Origin: Trinickia fusca
GTDB lineage: Bacteria > Pseudomonadota > Gammaproteobacteria > Burkholderiales > Burkholderiaceae
Assembly (NCBI RefSeq): GCF_003628145.1
Contig: NZ_RBZV01000001.1
Coordinates: 372,001-436,000, forward strand
Direction of reading: 5' to 3'
DNA length: 64,000 nucleotides
The position numbers and the translations under genes are program-made. The notes under the pieces are model-generated. The model was given only the letters and a program-made list of their open reading frames with translations. It ran no database searches and was not told the DNA's origin. This document shows, one piece after another, positions 56,806 through 64,000 of the stretch (positions are counted from its first letter, which is position 1; the number at the start of each line of letters is the position of its first letter).

Positions 56806-57879
56806 ATGTCCGCGCAAGCCAACAAGCCGTTGATTTCGCTGGTGGTGCCGTTCTATAACGAGCAGGATGCAGTGGATGCCTTTTTTGCCGGCACGCTGCC
56901 GATTCTCTCCAGGATCGCTGGCATTCGCTTCGAAGTCGTTTGCGTCAACGACGGCAGCAGCGATGCGACACTCGATCGGCTGATAGCCGTCACCGAGCGC
57001 GAGGCGCGCGTCAGCGTCATCGACCTCACGCGACATTTCGGCAAAGAGGCCGCCTTGACCGCAGGGATCGAGGCCGCGGAGGGCGACGCCGTCATTCCGA
57101 TCGACGCGGACTTGCAAGACCCGCCAGGCCTGATTCCGGTCATGATCGAGCACTGGCGTCACGGTGCCAGTGTGGTGGCCGCAAAGCGAACGAATCGCGC
57201 GGACGACTCGTTCGCCAAGCGAACCGCCGCCGCGCTTTACTATCGTGTCCACAACCTGCTGTCCGACATCAAGCTGATCGACAATGTCGGCGATTTTCGG
57301 CTGATGGACCGCGAGGTCGTCGACGCGCTACGCCGGTTGCCCGAACGCCGTCGCTTCATGAAGGGGCTGTTCTCGTGGGTCGGGTACCGGACCGTGGTCG
57401 TCGAATACGAACGTGCGCCGCGCAGCGCTGGCGCCTCGAAGTTTTCGGGGTGGCAACTGTGGAATCTCGCGCTCGAAGGCATCACGGGCTTCAGTACCGT
57501 TCCATTGCGATGCTGGACTTACCTGGGTGTGCCCATCGCTATCGGGGCGTTCTTGTACGCCGGTTTCGTCGTGATCCGAACACTGCTCTTCGGTAATCCC
57601 GTGCCGGGCTACAGCTCGCTGCTGTCGGTTTTGTTGTTCCTCGGTGGGGTGCAATTGATCGGCATCGGCATGATCGGCGAATACATCGGGCGCATCTATT
57701 ACGAGTCGAAGGGACGTCCTGTCTATCTCGTGCGCCGACGCTATCGCCAGGTCGTTGCGCCCAAGGTCACGTCGATCAGGGAGGGCATCGTGTCGGAGCG
57801 CCGTCTGCCGAAGATCGTTGCCACTCGCAGGCGCGTCCCGTCCCGGGCGTCTCGCAACCACCGGCAGACGGTGATGTGA
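56806..57879 (+). CDS. GT2 polyprenyl-phosphate glycosyltransferase (GtrB/ArnC type)
   Basis: A 357-aa membrane glycosyltransferase. The GT-A domain shows L-V-V-P-F-Y-N-E-Q, V-V-C-V-N-D-G-S-S-D and the metal-binding D-A-D-L-Q-D-P, as in dolichyl- or undecaprenyl-phosphate sugar transferases. Two membrane helices lie at about 235-258 and 270-290. It likely loads a sugar onto undecaprenyl phosphate. GGGAGGGG precedes the ATG at 56806. The next gene overlaps its stop codon (TGATG), so the two are translationally coupled. Confidence 0.88.
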   Translation: MSAQANKPLISLVVPFYNEQDAVDAFFAGTLPILSRIAGIRFEVVCVNDGSSDATLDRLIAVTEREARVSVIDLTRHFGKEAALTAGIEAAEGDAVIPIDADLQDPPGLIPVMIEHWRHGASVVAAKRTNRADDSFAKRTAAALYYRVHNLLSDIKLIDNVGDFRLMDREVVDALRRLPERRRFMKGLFSWVGYRTVVVEYERAPRSAGASKFSGWQLWNLALEGITGFSTVPLRCWTYLGVPIAIGAFLYAGFVVIRTLLFGNPVPGYSSLLSVLLFLGGVQLIGIGMIGEYIGRIYYESKGRPVYLVRRRYRQVVAPKVTSIREGIVSERRLPKIVATRRRVPSRASRNHRQTVM

Positions 57880-59111
57880 TGGCCGTATGCGAGCGCTCCG
57901 TCGACACGCATGAGCAGCATGCAGCAGGATGGCTCACGAAGCAGCGCATGGTGATATACAGCGGCACGATACTCGTGCTGTATGCGCTTTTCCTGCTGGC
58001 CTGGGTAGGCGCGAGCCGCGGCTTTACCTCCGAGCCTATCGCGAGACCCGGCGTGGATTTTTCGGTTTTCTGGGCCGCCTCGTATCTGATGCTCCATGGT
58101 TCGCCTTGGCAAGCCTACGATCACGTCGCGTTCGCGACCGCGGAGCAGACGCTCTTCGCTCATTTCGGGAAGGCCGACTTTCTGCCATGGCTGTATCCGC
58201 CGACGTACCTGCTGGTCGTGACGCCGCTGGCCTTACTGCCGTTTGCCGTCTCGCATGTGATGTTCGTCACCGGCAGCATCGTCGTGTTCGTGCTCGGCAC
58301 GCTGCGCGTCTCGGGCCTCGCGAGCGTGGCGGGCGGATCGCGCGTGGCCGCCTTTCTGGTGGCGGCATGCCCGTGCGTCTTCGTGACGAGTGTGTTCGGT
58401 CAGAATGCACTACTGACCGCAACGGCCGCCGCATTCGCCGTGCGCTGGCTCCATGCACGCCCCGTATGGGCCGGGTTATGCATCGCATTTCTGACAGTGA
58501 AGCCTCAGATGGGCATCGCGTTCCCGTTCGTCTTGATGGCGGTGGGGGCCTGGCGCGTCTTCACGGTAGCGGCGCTCGGCAGTGGGGCGTTCGCGCTGGT
58601 CAGCGTACTGGTGGGGGGCGGCATACGCTCCATCCAGGGGTTCCTGGTCAACACGCGGTTCGCGCGCGAACATATTCTCGAGCATAGCGTGCGGTTTCAT
58701 TTGGCCTCGCCCACGGCGTTCGCGGCGCTGCGCCTCGCTAACGTGCCGCTGACTTTCGCCTACCTGGGGCAAGGATTCGTCGCCGTCGTCGCGATTGTCG
58801 CCGCATGCCTGGTTTGGAGACGCTCGCAAGAAGCGAGCTTGCGAGCGGCTGCGTTGGTGACGGCGACGTTGCTGGCCAATCCGTATCTGTGGCACTACGA
58901 GCTCGCCTGGCTGGGTGTCGCCCTTGCCTGTATGGCCGCGATCGGCTTGAGCCAAGGGTGGCGGCGCGGCGAGCAGCTGCTGCTTGCGATGGCCTGGCTG
59001 TTACCGCTCTATGAGTTCTTCAACCCTGGGGTGATGCTGCCGCAGATCGGTCCACTTGTTTTGCTCGCCTTGCTGTGGGCGCTCGTACGACGCGTGCAAT
59101 GCATCGCGTGA
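57879..59111 (+). CDS. GT87/DUF2029 membrane glycosyltransferase
   Basis: A 410-aa polytopic membrane protein with about nine to ten helices. It has the GT87 features: an early periplasmic Asp (R-P-G-V-D-F-S-V-F-W), W-L-Y-P-P-T-Y, G-Q-N-A-L-L-T and K-P-Q-M-G. GT87 enzymes use polyprenyl-phosphate sugars, which fits the GT2 enzyme encoded just upstream with a one-base overlap. The pair probably adds a sugar to an envelope glycan or protein. It ends only 4 nt from the converging tadG. Confidence 0.85.
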   Translation: MAVCERSVDTHEQHAAGWLTKQRMVIYSGTILVLYALFLLAWVGASRGFTSEPIARPGVDFSVFWAASYLMLHGSPWQAYDHVAFATAEQTLFAHFGKADFLPWLYPPTYLLVVTPLALLPFAVSHVMFVTGSIVVFVLGTLRVSGLASVAGGSRVAAFLVAACPCVFVTSVFGQNALLTATAAAFAVRWLHARPVWAGLCIAFLTVKPQMGIAFPFVLMAVGAWRVFTVAALGSGAFALVSVLVGGGIRSIQGFLVNTRFAREHILEHSVRFHLASPTAFAALRLANVPLTFAYLGQGFVAVVAIVAACLVWRRSQEASLRAAALVTATLLANPYLWHYELAWLGVALACMAAIGLSQGWRRGEQLLLAMAWLLPLYEFFNPGVMLPQIGPLVLLALLWALVRRVQCIA

Positions 59112-59115
59112 TCGA

Positions 59116-60174
59116 TCACGACGCCAATTGGGGCGCGGAGTAGGCGCCGTAGTTCGGACCTGCGCCGCCCGTAGGCACCGGAACCTGATAGCCGGCGACG
59201 AAATGTCCCTGGATGTACTTGCCGCTGCCGCCCACCGACGCATCGATGTAGAAGGGCGCGAACGCGACGACCGATTCATAGGTGCCGTTGAGCGTTTGCG
59301 TCGTAACAGGCATCAATACGGTGGTCGCAGTCGGGACTGAGCCGTAGAGCGCGGTCTTGGAGCCGGGTTGGAGATAGATGCTGTCGCCGATGTTCACAGC
59401 GGTCGGATTACCCGACGACATGAGGGCCTGCAAAGTGGGGACGTCGCTGGCATTGGTCAGGAACGACGTCCACTGGCCCGCGGAACAGGATGAGCCGTAT
59501 GTCTTGCTGTTGGAGATCTGCAATTCGTAGGGCGCGCCGGTTGTCGGATCGATCTTCGGCGTATTGTGGGTCGAGTCCCAGTACTGGTTGTAGACGCACT
59601 GATCGAGTGCGACCGGAAATAGTCCGCCGGCGCCGATCGTTCCCGGCGAGGTGACGACGGCAACGGCCGTCGCGCTGCCCGAGACGCTTGCGATGTTCAT
59701 GACGCCGGCGAGCAACAACGGGATCGGCCCGCCATTGACGTTCGTCGCGCGAGTGATCGTGACCTGCACCGCGGGCGCGTCGTACGTTCCCGGCGTGATC
59801 GTCGACGCCTCCATGCCGGCAGGCGTTCCGGTCAGATTCCAATATCCGGTGCCGATCGTGCCCGTCGAGAATTTTTTCCCGTCCGCCGCATTCAGTGCGA
59901 TCGCGCTGGTCGCGGCGGTTTGCGCTTGCGACCAGTTCGGCCCTGAACTGGCGGATGCCATCAATGAGCCGGCGCCGGCGAGCGCGGCTGCGTCGGCCGC
60001 ATTCTGCAACTCGTTCCGGGCGACGGCGATGCGCGCGATGTCGATGGCGAATGCGCCGAAGGCCAGTAACGGGATCAGGAACAACAGGAAGAACAGCACG
60101 ACGGAGCCGTCTTGCCGGGCCTTCGCAATGAGGCGGCTCTGGGCAATAGGTCGCGTCCGCGCCGGGTGCCGCAT
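59116..60174 (-). CDS. tadG: TadG-like pilus assembly protein
   Basis: A 352-aa protein with one N-terminal membrane helix (about residues 25-47, V-V-L-F-F-L-L-F-L-I-P-L-L-A-F) and the R-N-E-L-Q-N-A-A-D-A-A-A-L-A-G segment typical of TadE/TadG-like proteins (PF13400). The rest is Gly/Ser/Thr-rich and probably periplasmic. It is the last gene of this Tad operon, 4 nt after tadE. Some Tad loci have a TadG with a von Willebrand domain; I see none here. Assigned by position and N-terminus. Confidence 0.82.
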   Translation of the reverse strand: MRHPARTRPIAQSRLIAKARQDGSVVLFFLLFLIPLLAFGAFAIDIARIAVARNELQNAADAAALAGAGSLMASASSGPNWSQAQTAATSAIALNAADGKKFSTGTIGTGYWNLTGTPAGMEASTITPGTYDAPAVQVTITRATNVNGGPIPLLLAGVMNIASVSGSATAVAVVTSPGTIGAGGLFPVALDQCVYNQYWDSTHNTPKIDPTTGAPYELQISNSKTYGSSCSAGQWTSFLTNASDVPTLQALMSSGNPTAVNIGDSIYLQPGSKTALYGSVPTATTVLMPVTTQTLNGTYESVVAFAPFYIDASVGGSGKYIQGHFVAGYQVPVPTGGAGPNYGAYSAPQLAS

Positions 60175-60178
60175 ACGG

Positions 60179-60607
60179 TCACTCGTAGTTCATGACGGTC
60201 GTCGCGCTCAGCGTCACCGGCCCGGTGAGCGAACTGAGCGCCGAGCCGACGAACAGACCCTGGTACGTATAACTGACGGTCACCGTCAACGGATCGCCGG
60301 ACAAGGTCCCGCTCGACTGGTTGACCGTGACCGTCGGCGACGCCGGGGTGCCTCCCGAGATGAGGCTGTTCTGCGTATAGGTAAGCGCGACGTTGGTGAT
60401 TTGCGTGGACGTCAGGCGCGGGACATGCACGACCACGCCGGCGCGCGCCGCTTCTCGACTCGCGTTGGTAATGACCGCCTTGTCGCACAACATCAGGCTC
60501 ACGTCGACGATGCCGAACAACACCATCATCAGGAACGGAAGCACGAGAGCGAATTCCAGGGCGACGACGCCATCTTCGTTTCGCGGCGAGGTGGGCAATC
60601 GCCTCAT
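60179..60607 (-). CDS. tadE: TadE-family pseudopilin
   Basis: A 142-aa minor pseudopilin-like protein of the Tad/Flp pilus. The N-terminus has E-D-G-V-V-A-L-E-F-A-L-V-L-P-F-L-M-M-V-L-F-G, in which the Glu and the following hydrophobic stretch fit a prepilin peptidase (TadV/CpaA) site. A globular Thr/Ser-rich domain follows. The ATG at 60607 lies next to the tadD stop codon. The longer frame upstream is the shadow of tadD. Confidence 0.88.
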   Translation of the reverse strand: MRRLPTSPRNEDGVVALEFALVLPFLMMVLFGIVDVSLMLCDKAVITNASREAARAGVVVHVPRLTSTQITNVALTYTQNSLISGGTPASPTVTVNQSSGTLSGDPLTVTVSYTYQGLFVGSALSSLTGPVTLSATTVMNYE

Positions 60608-60608
60608 G

Positions 60609-61460
60609 TCATTGCTTCCTCGTCGACGTGGGGCCTTCCTCGTTCGCCGCGCGTGGCGGCGGCACGGCGGACGGTGTCCGCACCGCGAGCTTGGCCCGTA
60701 CCGTTTGATAGACGCGCAAGTTGTCGTCCACGGCCGATGGCGGGAGATCGAATTGAAGCACCTTCCTGGCCGAGTCGGGCTTGCCGAGCACGCCATAGCC
60801 GAACGCCAGGTTCTGCCGGGCTTGCCACGGCGCGTCGGACAGACCGGCGACATCGAGCAGCGTGTTGACGCCCTCGCGCGCGCGGTTGCTCAAGACCAGT
60901 GAAAGGCCCAGGTCGATACGAATGCCCTGGGCATCGGGGTGCGCTTGCAGCGCCCGGCGATAGACCGCTTGTGCTTGCTCATGATGCTGCTGAAGATCGA
61001 GCACGGTGCCGAGCCCTTCGGCCGCGAGCACATTGTCGGGTTGGGCCGCCAGCAGCGCTCGATACAGCATGGCCGCATCGTCGAGCCGGCGTTGCCGCAG
61101 CGCGACGCGCGCCAGTCCGAGCTGGGCGCCCGGTTGATTCGGCGCTTGCGAGGCAGCCTGCGAGTAGAGCACCTGGGCGCGATTCAGATCGCCGGACTGA
61201 TACGCGACATCCGCGAGACCGAGGCGCGCCCTGATCGAATCCGGATGGGCGGTCAACACGCGTTCGTACAGCGTACCGGCGAGATCGGTGTTCTCGCCTG
61301 ATAGCGCGCTATCCGCGATCTTCAGATCGGACTCCGAATTGTCGCCATGACTGGTCTGCACGGGCCTCACGTCGAGCCGGCCATCGGCGCATCCGCTCGA
61401 CCCGACGAGAATCGACAGCACGCCGGCGAGCGCAATCGTTTTTGCTCTAGCGGTTTTCAT
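60609..61460 (-). CDS. tadD: TadD TPR lipoprotein
   Basis: A 283-aa pilotin-like lipoprotein of the Tad system. The lipobox region G-S-S-G-C is at about residues 20-24. Four to five TPR repeats follow (A-x-x-L-Y-x-x-x-L, N-x-P-G-A-x-L-G-L-A-R-V). It probably helps localise the outer-membrane secretin TadQ/RcpA. It overlaps the end of tadC by 4 nt and lies directly before tadE. Confidence 0.9.
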   Translation of the reverse strand: MKTARAKTIALAGVLSILVGSSGCADGRLDVRPVQTSHGDNSESDLKIADSALSGENTDLAGTLYERVLTAHPDSIRARLGLADVAYQSGDLNRAQVLYSQAASQAPNQPGAQLGLARVALRQRRLDDAAMLYRALLAAQPDNVLAAEGLGTVLDLQQHHEQAQAVYRRALQAHPDAQGIRIDLGLSLVLSNRAREGVNTLLDVAGLSDAPWQARQNLAFGYGVLGKPDSARKVLQFDLPPSAVDDNLRVYQTVRAKLAVRTPSAVPPPRAANEEGPTSTRKQ

Positions 61461-62440
61461 TGGGAGGTGAACACGGACATCAATCGAATCACGGCAGGCC
61501 CGCCCGCGATCACGGCCACGGTCGGGAGAATGAACAGCATCATCGGCAGCGTGATCTTCGTCGCGAGCTTGGCGGCTTTTTCTTCGAGCGCCGTCATCTG
61601 GTCGTTTCGTTCGGCTCGCGAAAGCGTGCGAAGTGCCTGCGAAATCGGCGTGCCGTACTCTTGAGACTGAATGAGCGTCGTCACGAGCGCCTGCACGGAC
61701 GGCACGTCCACGCGTGCGGCCAGGTTGCGCAATGCCGTGGCGCTGTTCGAGCCGACATGCAATTCATCGGCCGTCACGGAGAGTTCGTCGGCGAGAGGCG
61801 GGCAGATGGCTCGAAGCTCATAGGCCACGCGCTTGATGCTCACCGGCAGGCTGTTGCCGGCATTCGTGCAGATGACGAGCAGATCGAGCGCGTCGGGCAG
61901 GCACGCCAATATCTTCTTTTGGCGCCGGCGCACTAGCGCGCCGAGCGCATACTCGGGAACGATCAGGCCGAGCACGAACGCGCCTGCCAGCGCCAATAGC
62001 CGGATGACCAGGTAGTCGCCGAAACGCGGAATGGCGGGCGCCAGAGCCAACGCGCTGAACCCGGCCGCCGTTCCCGCGACGAGCTTGATCCCGACCATCG
62101 TGGAGATGGCGCGCTGGTCCCGAAATCCCGCATGCGTGAGCTTCACATGCAGCTCGGCCCGCTGCCCCGGATTGAGGATCGGCACGCGCTCGCCGAGCGC
62201 GGCGATACGACGAGACAGCCCTTTCTTGAGATTCGCACGCAGCCGCGCCGCTGCGTAGGCAGTCGAGGTCTCGCTATCGAGCAAGGTCGCCTCGCGCATG
62301 CGCTCCGTGATTTGCGCACGCGTACGCGAACGGGGCCCCGCCATCAACCATGCCGCGACCCAGATCAACAGCACCAGCGCCAGCAGCGCAATCAGGCCCG
62401 AGCCTGTGCCGCCGAGTATCGTGGAGTGGAGGTTGCTCAT
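61457..62440 (-). CDS. tadC: TadC inner-membrane pilus platform protein
   Basis: A 327-aa type II secretion GspF-like membrane protein, one half of the Tad platform. A helix at the N-terminus, two in the middle (about 125-165) and one at the end (P-M-M-L-F-I-L-P-T-V-A-V-I) flank the GspF domain (about 185-290, with L-P-D-A-L-D-L-L-V-I-C-T-N-A-G). The ATG at 62440 gives a 4-nt overlap with tadB. It works with TadB and the ATPase TadA to build Flp pili. Confidence 0.92.
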   Translation of the reverse strand: MSNLHSTILGGTGSGLIALLALVLLIWVAAWLMAGPRSRTRAQITERMREATLLDSETSTAYAAARLRANLKKGLSRRIAALGERVPILNPGQRAELHVKLTHAGFRDQRAISTMVGIKLVAGTAAGFSALALAPAIPRFGDYLVIRLLALAGAFVLGLIVPEYALGALVRRRQKKILACLPDALDLLVICTNAGNSLPVSIKRVAYELRAICPPLADELSVTADELHVGSNSATALRNLAARVDVPSVQALVTTLIQSQEYGTPISQALRTLSRAERNDQMTALEEKAAKLATKITLPMMLFILPTVAVIAGGPAVIRLMSVFTSQ

Positions 62441-63411
62441 CGCGAGGTATCCAGCTTGGACAGGCGCGTGATCGTGAACAAACCGATCGCGAGCAGGACA
62501 GCGGCCACAGTCAGCATCTTGTGACCGGCTCTGGTCGTAAACAGCAGCTCGATGTAGGGCCGATTGACGAGGAACAGGAATCCGGCGACGGTGAACGGCA
62601 CCGCGGCGATGACCTTGGTCGTGATGCGTCCCTCCGCGGTCAGGGCTCGGCTCTTCAACCGGATATCGCGGCGTGTGCGAATGATTTCGGCCAGCGCCTC
62701 GAGTGTCTCGCCGAGGCTCCCGCCGGTTTCCCGTTGCAGCAGCAAGTAGACGGTGAAGAAGGAGAAGTCCGCGATTTGGAGGCGCTCGGCGGCCTGAGTC
62801 AGGACGTCCTTGATGTCCACCCCGAGTAACAGACTGTCCCCCATGACGCGAAAGGTCGAACGAACGGGCTCGTCGGCATCGTTGCCCGCCGCGTTGATGG
62901 CCTGGACGACGGGAACGCCGGCTCGAACCGCGCGCACGATCAGATCGATCGCATCGGGAAACGCGCTGAGAAAGCGTGCGCGAAAGCGCGCCACGATGAA
63001 CCGGTAGCTGAATCTCGCCCCCAACAACGGGGCCGCGACATAAGCGAAGACACGCACGAGCGCGGGTGGTGCCAGCAGGCTGGCACCGACGATGGCCGCC
63101 ACGAGACCGCCGAGGGCACTCACGTAAATCAAGCGTAGTCCCGCCGCGCCGCCCACCGCACGGACGTGCGTGAGCTGTCGGTGGAACGCGGCGAGAAGTG
63201 GCCCCCGCTTGCGCTCGAGGCTCAGCAGTGCGACGCCCGCGGCCGCACGATCCGCGCGAGGGCTGCCTGCCCGCAAGGGGATGTCGTGCATGCGTTGATG
63301 GATGCGTTTGCGGGCCTGCCGATTCGCCAGCACGGGGAGCCTGGGCAACGCACCGCCTAGGGCGGCGGCCACCACGAAAGCGCCAAAGGTGACGAGATCG
63401 GTGGCGTTCAC
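62437..63411 (-). CDS. tadB: TadB inner-membrane pilus platform protein
   Basis: A 324-aa GspF-like membrane protein, the second half of the Tad platform. The GspF domain (about 155-275) has [15 protein letters not shown] and [14 protein letters not shown]. Helices are at the N-terminus, about 95-130 and 280-315. It overlaps tadA and tadC by 4 nt each, as expected in a tightly coupled operon. Confidence 0.93.
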   Translation of the reverse strand: MNATDLVTFGAFVVAAALGGALPRLPVLANRQARKRIHQRMHDIPLRAGSPRADRAAAGVALLSLERKRGPLLAAFHRQLTHVRAVGGAAGLRLIYVSALGGLVAAIVGASLLAPPALVRVFAYVAAPLLGARFSYRFIVARFRARFLSAFPDAIDLIVRAVRAGVPVVQAINAAGNDADEPVRSTFRVMGDSLLLGVDIKDVLTQAAERLQIADFSFFTVYLLLQRETGGSLGETLEALAEIIRTRRDIRLKSRALTAEGRITTKVIAAVPFTVAGFLFLVNRPYIELLFTTRAGHKMLTVAAVLLAIGLFTITRLSKLDTSR

Positions 63412-64000
63412 GATCGCATCGCCTCGAGCAGCGCGTCTTCGACACCGTAGTGAGCGGCGCGTGCCGCGAATGCGGGCCGCACCGAGGTCGAAGCGAACAC
63501 CCCGCTCACGTCGTCGCGAGACGCACCGGCATTCTGTTGAAACACGAACAGGTCCTGCGTGATGACGACGTCGCCCTCCATGCCGGTGATTTCCGTCACA
63601 CGGGTGACGCGGCGCATGCCGTCACGCATCCGCTCGATTTGAACGATGAGGTGTACGGCGCTCGTAATCTGGCGTCGGATCGACAACAGCTGCAGATTGG
63701 CGTTGGCCATCATGACCATGCTTTCGAGGCGGCTGATCGCATCGCGTGGCGTATTCGCGTGGACGGTCGTCATGGATCCGTCATGCCCGGTGTTCATCGC
63801 CTGCAGAACGTCGAACGCTTCGGGGCCGCGAATCTCGCCGAGAATGATGCGGTCGGGCCGCATGCGCAGCGCGTTCCTGACGAGGTCGCGCTGCGACACG
63901 CCGCCCAAACCCTCGGTGTTTTCCGGGCGTGTTTCGAGGCTCACCACATGGGGTTGCTGCAACTGCAGCTCCGCGGCATCTTCGATCGTGACGATCCGTT
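63408..64000 (-). CDS. tadA: TadA/CpaF pilus ATPase (partial, cut by window end)
   Basis: The C-terminal part, at least 196 residues, of the hexameric ATPase that powers Flp pilus assembly. The frame is open to the window edge; the visible part begins [13 protein letters not shown], the conserved piece just after the Walker A. The Asp-box/Walker B region is [12 protein letters not shown], followed by the [13 protein letters not shown] His-box. The apparent start within the window is a TTG in the middle of the gene and not a true start. Confidence 0.95.
   Translation of the reverse strand, partial: RIVTIEDAAELQLQQPHVVSLETRPENTEGLGGVSQRDLVRNALRMRPDRIILGEIRGPEAFDVLQAMNTGHDGSMTTVHANTPRDAISRLESMVMMANANLQLLSIRRQITSAVHLIVQIERMRDGMRRVTRVTEITGMEGDVVITQDLFVFQQNAGASRDDVSGVFASTSVRPAFAARAAHYGVEDALLEAMRS

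Overview
This GC-rich window fits a chromosome of a betaproteobacterium in Burkholderia sensu lato (Burkholderia/Paraburkholderia/Trinickia). That rests on the scpB-rluB-rimP-nusA-infB-rbfA-truB block, the odhA-odhB-lpdA block followed by zapE, a second long-tailed Hfq, a DUF2968 protein, and paired EmrAB-NodT pumps. I see no rRNA, tRNA, CRISPR array or intact insertion sequence. The genus is an inference from gene order and protein likeness, not from a search.

Layout. 1-2.5 kb: a YdcF/ElyC-type membrane protein, two small unknown proteins and an orphan IS5-type N-terminal domain (DUF4096) protein. 3.2-12.8 kb: chromosome segregation (scpB), 23S pseudouridylation (rluB), then rimP-nusA-infB with an attenuator-like leader, an intrinsic terminator, and rbfA-truB. 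12.9-18.0 kb (minus): a marR-nodT-emrA-emrB efflux operon whose promoter carries an inverted repeat over its -10. 18.3-20.1 kb: typA. 20.4-26.8 kb: a two-partner secretion pair (tpsB, tpsA) set between the typA terminator and the 2-oxoglutarate dehydrogenase genes. 27.0-34.0 kb: sucA-odhB-lpdA, then zapE. 34.1-39.6 kb: a second orphan DUF4096 protein, DUF2147, an SDR, DUF2968, a GntR/ABM-monooxygenase divergent pair, a 75-aa protein and hfq2. 39.8-49.5 kb: a vanillyl-alcohol-oxidase-type flavoprotein with a small Tat-signal protein, a TetR-fadE operon with a PsrA-like operator, an MFS carboxylate-type transporter, a GNAT acetyltransferase and a tannase-family esterase. 49.7-55.4 kb: a second efflux locus (marR and lysR divergent, then emrA-emrB-nodT) with three related palindromes. 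55.5-59.1 kb: thiolase, then GT2 and GT87 glycosyltransferases. 59.1-64.0 kb (minus): the tail of a Tad/Flp pilus operon, tadA(partial)-tadB-tadC-tadD-tadE-tadG.

How the genes work together. The left half is mostly housekeeping translation, RNA and TCA-cycle machinery. The right half is accessory: export of toxic compounds, oxidation of phenolics and fatty acyl-CoA, uptake of small acids, surface adhesion (TPS adhesin, Tad pilus) and surface glycosylation. I did not find a clearly new multi-gene system. The items most worth checking are the two DUF4096 orphans, the three-site MarR motif of the second pump, the TetR-fadE operator, the flavin oxidase/Tat-protein pair, the repeat-tailed Hfq2 and the tannase that lacks both cysteines flanking its active site.
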